From contig QBMC01000023.1 of the NCBI GenBank assembly GCA_003242035.1, forward strand, positions 1-38,271: 38,271 bases of DNA, in the 5' to 3' direction. The stretch comes from Nodosilinea foveolarum (GTDB lineage Bacteria; Cyanobacteriota; Cyanobacteriia; Phormidesmidales; Phormidesmidaceae). A program made the translations under genes and the position numbers. A model generated the notes under the pieces. It saw nothing but the letters and a program-made list of their open reading frames with translations, was not told the origin of the DNA and made no database searches. Positions 35,763-38,271 of the stretch are shown in pieces (positions within the stretch are counted from its first letter, which is position 1; the number at the start of each line of letters is the position of its first letter).

Positions 35763-36012
35763 AGTTGGTAGCAGTTGCGACAGAACAATAGGTGAAACGG
35801 AGCCTGCCGAAACAATCAGTGACGTCAGGCAGTCTGAATAAGGCAGTGAGAGCAGATCTTGCTGACCTTGAGTACGAGCTAGAAAAATCTACGTTAAAAG
35901 ATAGATAGCCTAGAACGCATAGAAGTAAGTAGTTTTACTTGTCAGTAGACCTACTTTTTAACTTACTGATCGCTATCTATAGCATCAGGACGAAAGCCCT
36001 TTAAGATTGGAA

Positions 36013-36042
36013 AAGCGCTGATTTCTTCATTCTTCAGCGCTT
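36013..36042 (-). terminator. Second stem-loop, possible backup terminator
   Basis: AAGCGCTGA (36013-36021) pairs perfectly with TCAGCGCTT (36034-36042) around a 12-nt loop. On the minus strand it is followed by TTCC, a poor T-run. It lies 27 bp beyond the stronger terminator of the PTPA-CTERM gene. Confidence 0.4.
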
Positions 36043-36068
36043 GAGTTCATCTTTCCTTTAAACACAAA

Positions 36069-36100
36069 GGCGGGGTGAAGTCTGCCCACTTCACCCCGCC
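36069..36100 (-). terminator. Intrinsic terminator of the PTPA-CTERM gene
   Basis: A perfect 12-bp GC-rich stem (GGCGGGGTGAAG at 36069-36080, its complement at 36089-36100) with an 8-nt loop. In minus-strand orientation it continues TTTGTGTTT. It begins 33 bp after the stop codon of the PTPA-CTERM gene. Confidence 0.85.
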
Positions 36101-36132
36101 TCACTACTCTACAAACTGTAGAAGCAGACTGT

Positions 36133-36774
36133 TTACGCTTCTACAGCTTCCTCTTCTTCTGACTTCCGCTTACGAAGCGCAGCGACACCCATGCCAACTA
36201 GACCAGGTAGCAAAGCAGGGGTAGGAACTTCTTCGCCTGCTGTGATGTCAGCAGAGAAGGTTGATCCACCAGGGTTGAATGCCAGTCGTCCTTGAGCTGT
36301 GAATCCACCTGTCCCACCCAAGTTAGAAGGACGGAATATGCCTGCTATATCGGCTTCAAAAGCTGTCCCAGTAGAACTGATAATTCTCTCTAAGTTGAAA
36401 GCACTAAGATCGAAACTAACACTGTTATCCATACCGGTCAACCAATTAGTTATTGGCATAGAGGCTAGTTCCCAAGTATTTTCCCCAGTCTTTTTAAGAC
36501 CAAAATCTTGAACTGTAATAGCAGTATTAACAGCTCCAAAAATATTACCAGAACCAAAAGGAATACCAATTGTCCCTAACGAAGCATCTGAAAAATCAGA
36601 AAAATTGAGTCGGCTAGTGCCTCCAATAACTACATTTGGGTTTTCCAGGCGAGTAGTTCCACCAAGCCCTAGCGTTTTTCCACCAATGGAGGCTGCTTGT
36701 GCAGGAGCGATCGCGACGATAGCGGTAGCAGTGCCCATTAGCATCGCACTTAAACTAATTGATTTAAAGTTCAT
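36133..36774 (-). CDS. PTPA-CTERM sorting-domain surface protein
   Basis: A 213-aa secreted protein. Residues 1-27 form a signal peptide ending ...APAQA-AS. The body is beta-rich with glycine/threonine repeats (GKTLGLGGTTRL, then VVIGGTSRLNF) and has no recognised enzymatic domain. Residues 183-213 are the sorting region: VPTPALLPGLVGMGVAALRK, a membrane segment, the arginine-lysine cluster RKRK, and an acidic tail SEEEEAVEA. The neighbouring exosortase should cut at or near the PTPA motif and anchor it. The gene has its own terminator and a long upstream region, so it is probably an independent, highly expressed unit. AGGT lies about 10 bases before the ATG. Confidence 0.88.
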   Translation of the reverse strand: MNFKSISLSAMLMGTATAIVAIAPAQAASIGGKTLGLGGTTRLENPNVVIGGTSRLNFSDFSDASLGTIGIPFGSGNIFGAVNTAITVQDFGLKKTGENTWELASMPITNWLTGMDNSVSFDLSAFNLERIISSTGTAFEADIAGIFRPSNLGGTGGFTAQGRLAFNPGGSTFSADITAGEEVPTPALLPGLVGMGVAALRKRKSEEEEAVEA

Positions 36775-37486
36775 GAGTAAACTTACCTAAAAGTGAACGA
36801 TTTGATTGAATGCAAAAGTGACTAAACTAGATTGTCTCGCAGGAGTAATTGCTAGATTGTGTCGTCACTTTGGCAGTGCACCTTTGGTAGATGAAGCATT
36901 AATTCGTCTATATCTAAGCTATCCTTCAGAAAATTTGTCTGTGCTAAATCACTCAAGTCAATCAAACAAACGCAGAACTTGACCTACAGGTGTTTACAAA
37001 GTTCTAACGAAATCGTGGTGAAATAAAAAAAAGCGATGAAGACCTTTTCAAAACTGAAGGATAAACCCTAATGCAGCAGATTTCGAACGGATGGTAGAAG
37101 CTATATAAGGATTAGAATGAATGTTTTTCACATCATCATTTAATCCATTGCACCAGAATGGAAGGTTGCAAGATTAGCGCTTCCTAAGCATTCTTAATTC
37201 ATAGTAGTAACCGTACAGTGATATTGCAACTGCGATCCCAGTAGTTTACCGTAGCTTCAAACAAAAATTCTTCCGTAAAATCGAATTCAAGGATCTACCC
37301 GTCCATACCTTACCGATTGTTCGTTTCGTCTAAGTAAACCTACGTAGCTGAACAAATAGACCCAAGCCCACCTCTACATATACATATAGGATATAGCTTT
37401 GCTAAAAAACCGCAATTCCTATAGCACTTTTTACACAACGCCGAGCACGGAGAACTGTGCTTCATGTGGAATCTTTTCTCCTTAGT
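36775..37486. other. Intergenic stretch of about 710 bp, nothing recognised
   Basis: This lies upstream of the PTPA-CTERM gene and downstream of the decayed LamG-type gene. It is AT-rich and has stops in all frames I followed. The PTPA-CTERM promoter must be in the right-hand neighbourhood of 36775 but has no clear consensus boxes. Confidence 0.5.
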
Positions 37487-38224
37487 CTAGGCAAAGCCTT
37501 CAACCTCACTGCCAGTAAGCGCATCGTTAAATATCATCACATTGTCTACCACGCCAGCGAACCCACTACCGCTATTAGCCCATCATGAAAGCGCGTACCG
37601 CCATTGATGTTGCCAATGGCGGTACGCGCTTTCATGGTTCCAAAGCTGCGAGCCATTGCCACTACCAAACTGCCCACCATTCAAATATCCTCGAATAGCA
37701 CCTTTCCCAACCTGAGAGCCACCATTTAACACCAGGTCAGTTTTAAACCGCAGCGAAATGGTTCTTTCATCGTGCTGCCCGGTATTGATGTCGCTAGAGT
37801 TCTTGAGTTGAACCGCATCCTTTTTACCATCGAAGACAATGGTATCTAGCTGTACTTCTCGCATTCGTTCGGCATTACCTACCAACGTTCCAAAGTTGTT
37901 GTGACCCTGGGTTGAACTATCTTTTGCCAACCTACCTTCGCTCTCATCAAACTTGAGATGAGAAACTAACTGCTTACCTTTAGACGTTGAAAAAGGAGGG
38001 CTAGCTACTGAGGGAGCAACCGTAAGCTGAGCCGTAATGGAAGCTACTTTAGTTGGCATCGCATTAGAAGAGGTGGCGAATTCGAGATTGCCGCCGCCGT
38101 CTTTCACCTGAAAGCCAACCTGATTTTGCCGGTGGTCTTTCTTAGCCCTGTTAACTGCAAGAATTGAATTTTTTAGCGTTACATTGTGATTTTTGCTGAA
38201 CCAGATTCGTTTTTTAGTAATTGC
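37487..38224 (-). pseudogene. Decayed LamG/cadherin-type surface protein gene
   Basis: The minus strand carries the remains of a large adhesin-like protein. From 38224 the frame reads NHNVTLKNSILAVNRAKK and QVGFQVKDGGGNLEFATS, like a CSPG/cadherin-type repeat. It then reads LVSHLKFDESEGRLAKDSS, IVFDGKKDAVQLKNSSDI and TISLRFKTDL, the front of a LamG (concanavalin-like) domain. That frame ends in TGA at 37583-37585. The typical LamG end is still present but split: AIGNINGGTRFHDG in another frame at about 37575-37620, then ANSGSGFAGVVDNVMIFNDA back in the first frame down to TAG at 37487. The central strands of the LamG fold appear shortened. No start codon or signal peptide is seen: a TGA at 38225-38227 precedes the frame. 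The gene is therefore broken several times. Confidence 0.75.
37584..37636. repeat. Perfect 23-bp inverted repeat with 7-nt loop
   Basis: Bases 37584-37606 (starting CATGAAAGCGCGTACC) are exactly complementary in reverse to 37614-37636, with ATGTTGC between them. In the minus-strand reading, the arm at 37584-37606 still encodes LamG residues (NGGTRFHD) in one frame, while the other arm does not fit the domain. One arm is therefore probably an inverted copy of the other. There is no T-run, so it is unlikely to be a designed terminator. Confidence 0.9.
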
Positions 38225-38271
38225 TCAACTCCCCCCAAAAAGGTATGCGAAGAAGGAAGAAAGGTCTTAGT

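Larger units (their letters stand above)
35763..36132. other. Intergenic stretch of 370 bp with two hairpins
   Basis: This lies between the HpsJ-like gene and the PTPA-CTERM gene, both on the minus strand. It holds a strong terminator (36069-36100) and a second stem-loop (36013-36042). No coding frame is seen. The promoter of the HpsJ-like gene should lie in 35763-36010, but I cannot identify it. Confidence 0.6.

Overview
The window reads as cyanobacterial. The octamer GCGATCGC (HIP1) recurs throughout, inside and outside genes. The protein families also fit: a GumC-type Wzc kinase, an SLBB exporter, a cyanoexosortase with an HpsJ-like partner, and PTPA-CTERM sorting signals of the kind I associate with Leptolyngbya-like lineages. 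This lineage guess is from memory and was not searched. No rRNA, tRNA, CRISPR array or intact insertion sequence was seen.

Layout. Left end (10-6477, minus strand): a 464-aa ATPase-like protein of unknown function, an MscS channel, a Wzc/GumC-type P-loop protein without the usual tyrosine tail, and a Wza-like SLBB exporter. A gene-free stretch of about 950 bp then separates these from a long plus-strand block. Centre-left (7429-14684): a WecG/TagA glycosyltransferase, a frameshifted small gene on the opposite strand, then a four-gene set. The set comprises a UbiA-type polyprenyl-phosphate phosphoribosyltransferase, a YqeG-type HAD phosphatase, a small ArnE/EmrE-like transporter, and a membrane-glycosyltransferase-like protein fused to a glycosidase-like domain. 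Centre (15338-20842): a giant protein built as lectin, PQQ-type sugar dehydrogenase, PKD, lectin, followed by an MsbA/PglK-type ABC half-transporter. Centre-right (21394-33419): nine glycosyltransferases (five GT4, three GT2, one GT14) ending with a Wzy/O-antigen-ligase-type membrane protein.

Right end (33664-38224, minus strand): a 5'-truncated PTPA-CTERM gene, a cyanoexosortase, an HpsJ-like protein, an intact PTPA-CTERM protein, and a decayed LamG/cadherin-type surface protein. The last carries a perfect 23-bp inverted repeat at its breakpoint.

Working together (inference): the locus should build, polymerise and export a complex cell-surface polysaccharide. The Wza-like and Wzc-like proteins form the export machine, the GTs assemble a lipid-linked repeat unit, the ABC half-transporter may flip it, and the Wzy-like protein polymerises it. 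The UbiA/HAD/SMR/GT-C set looks like a separate route that makes a polyprenyl-phosphate pentose (probably ribofuranose), flips it and transfers it outside the membrane. That set and its GT-C/glycosidase fusion are the best candidates for an undescribed system. The exosortase module next door would anchor surface proteins in the same envelope. No initiating phosphoglycosyltransferase and no Wzx flippase is visible, so those steps must be encoded elsewhere or done by the proteins named above.
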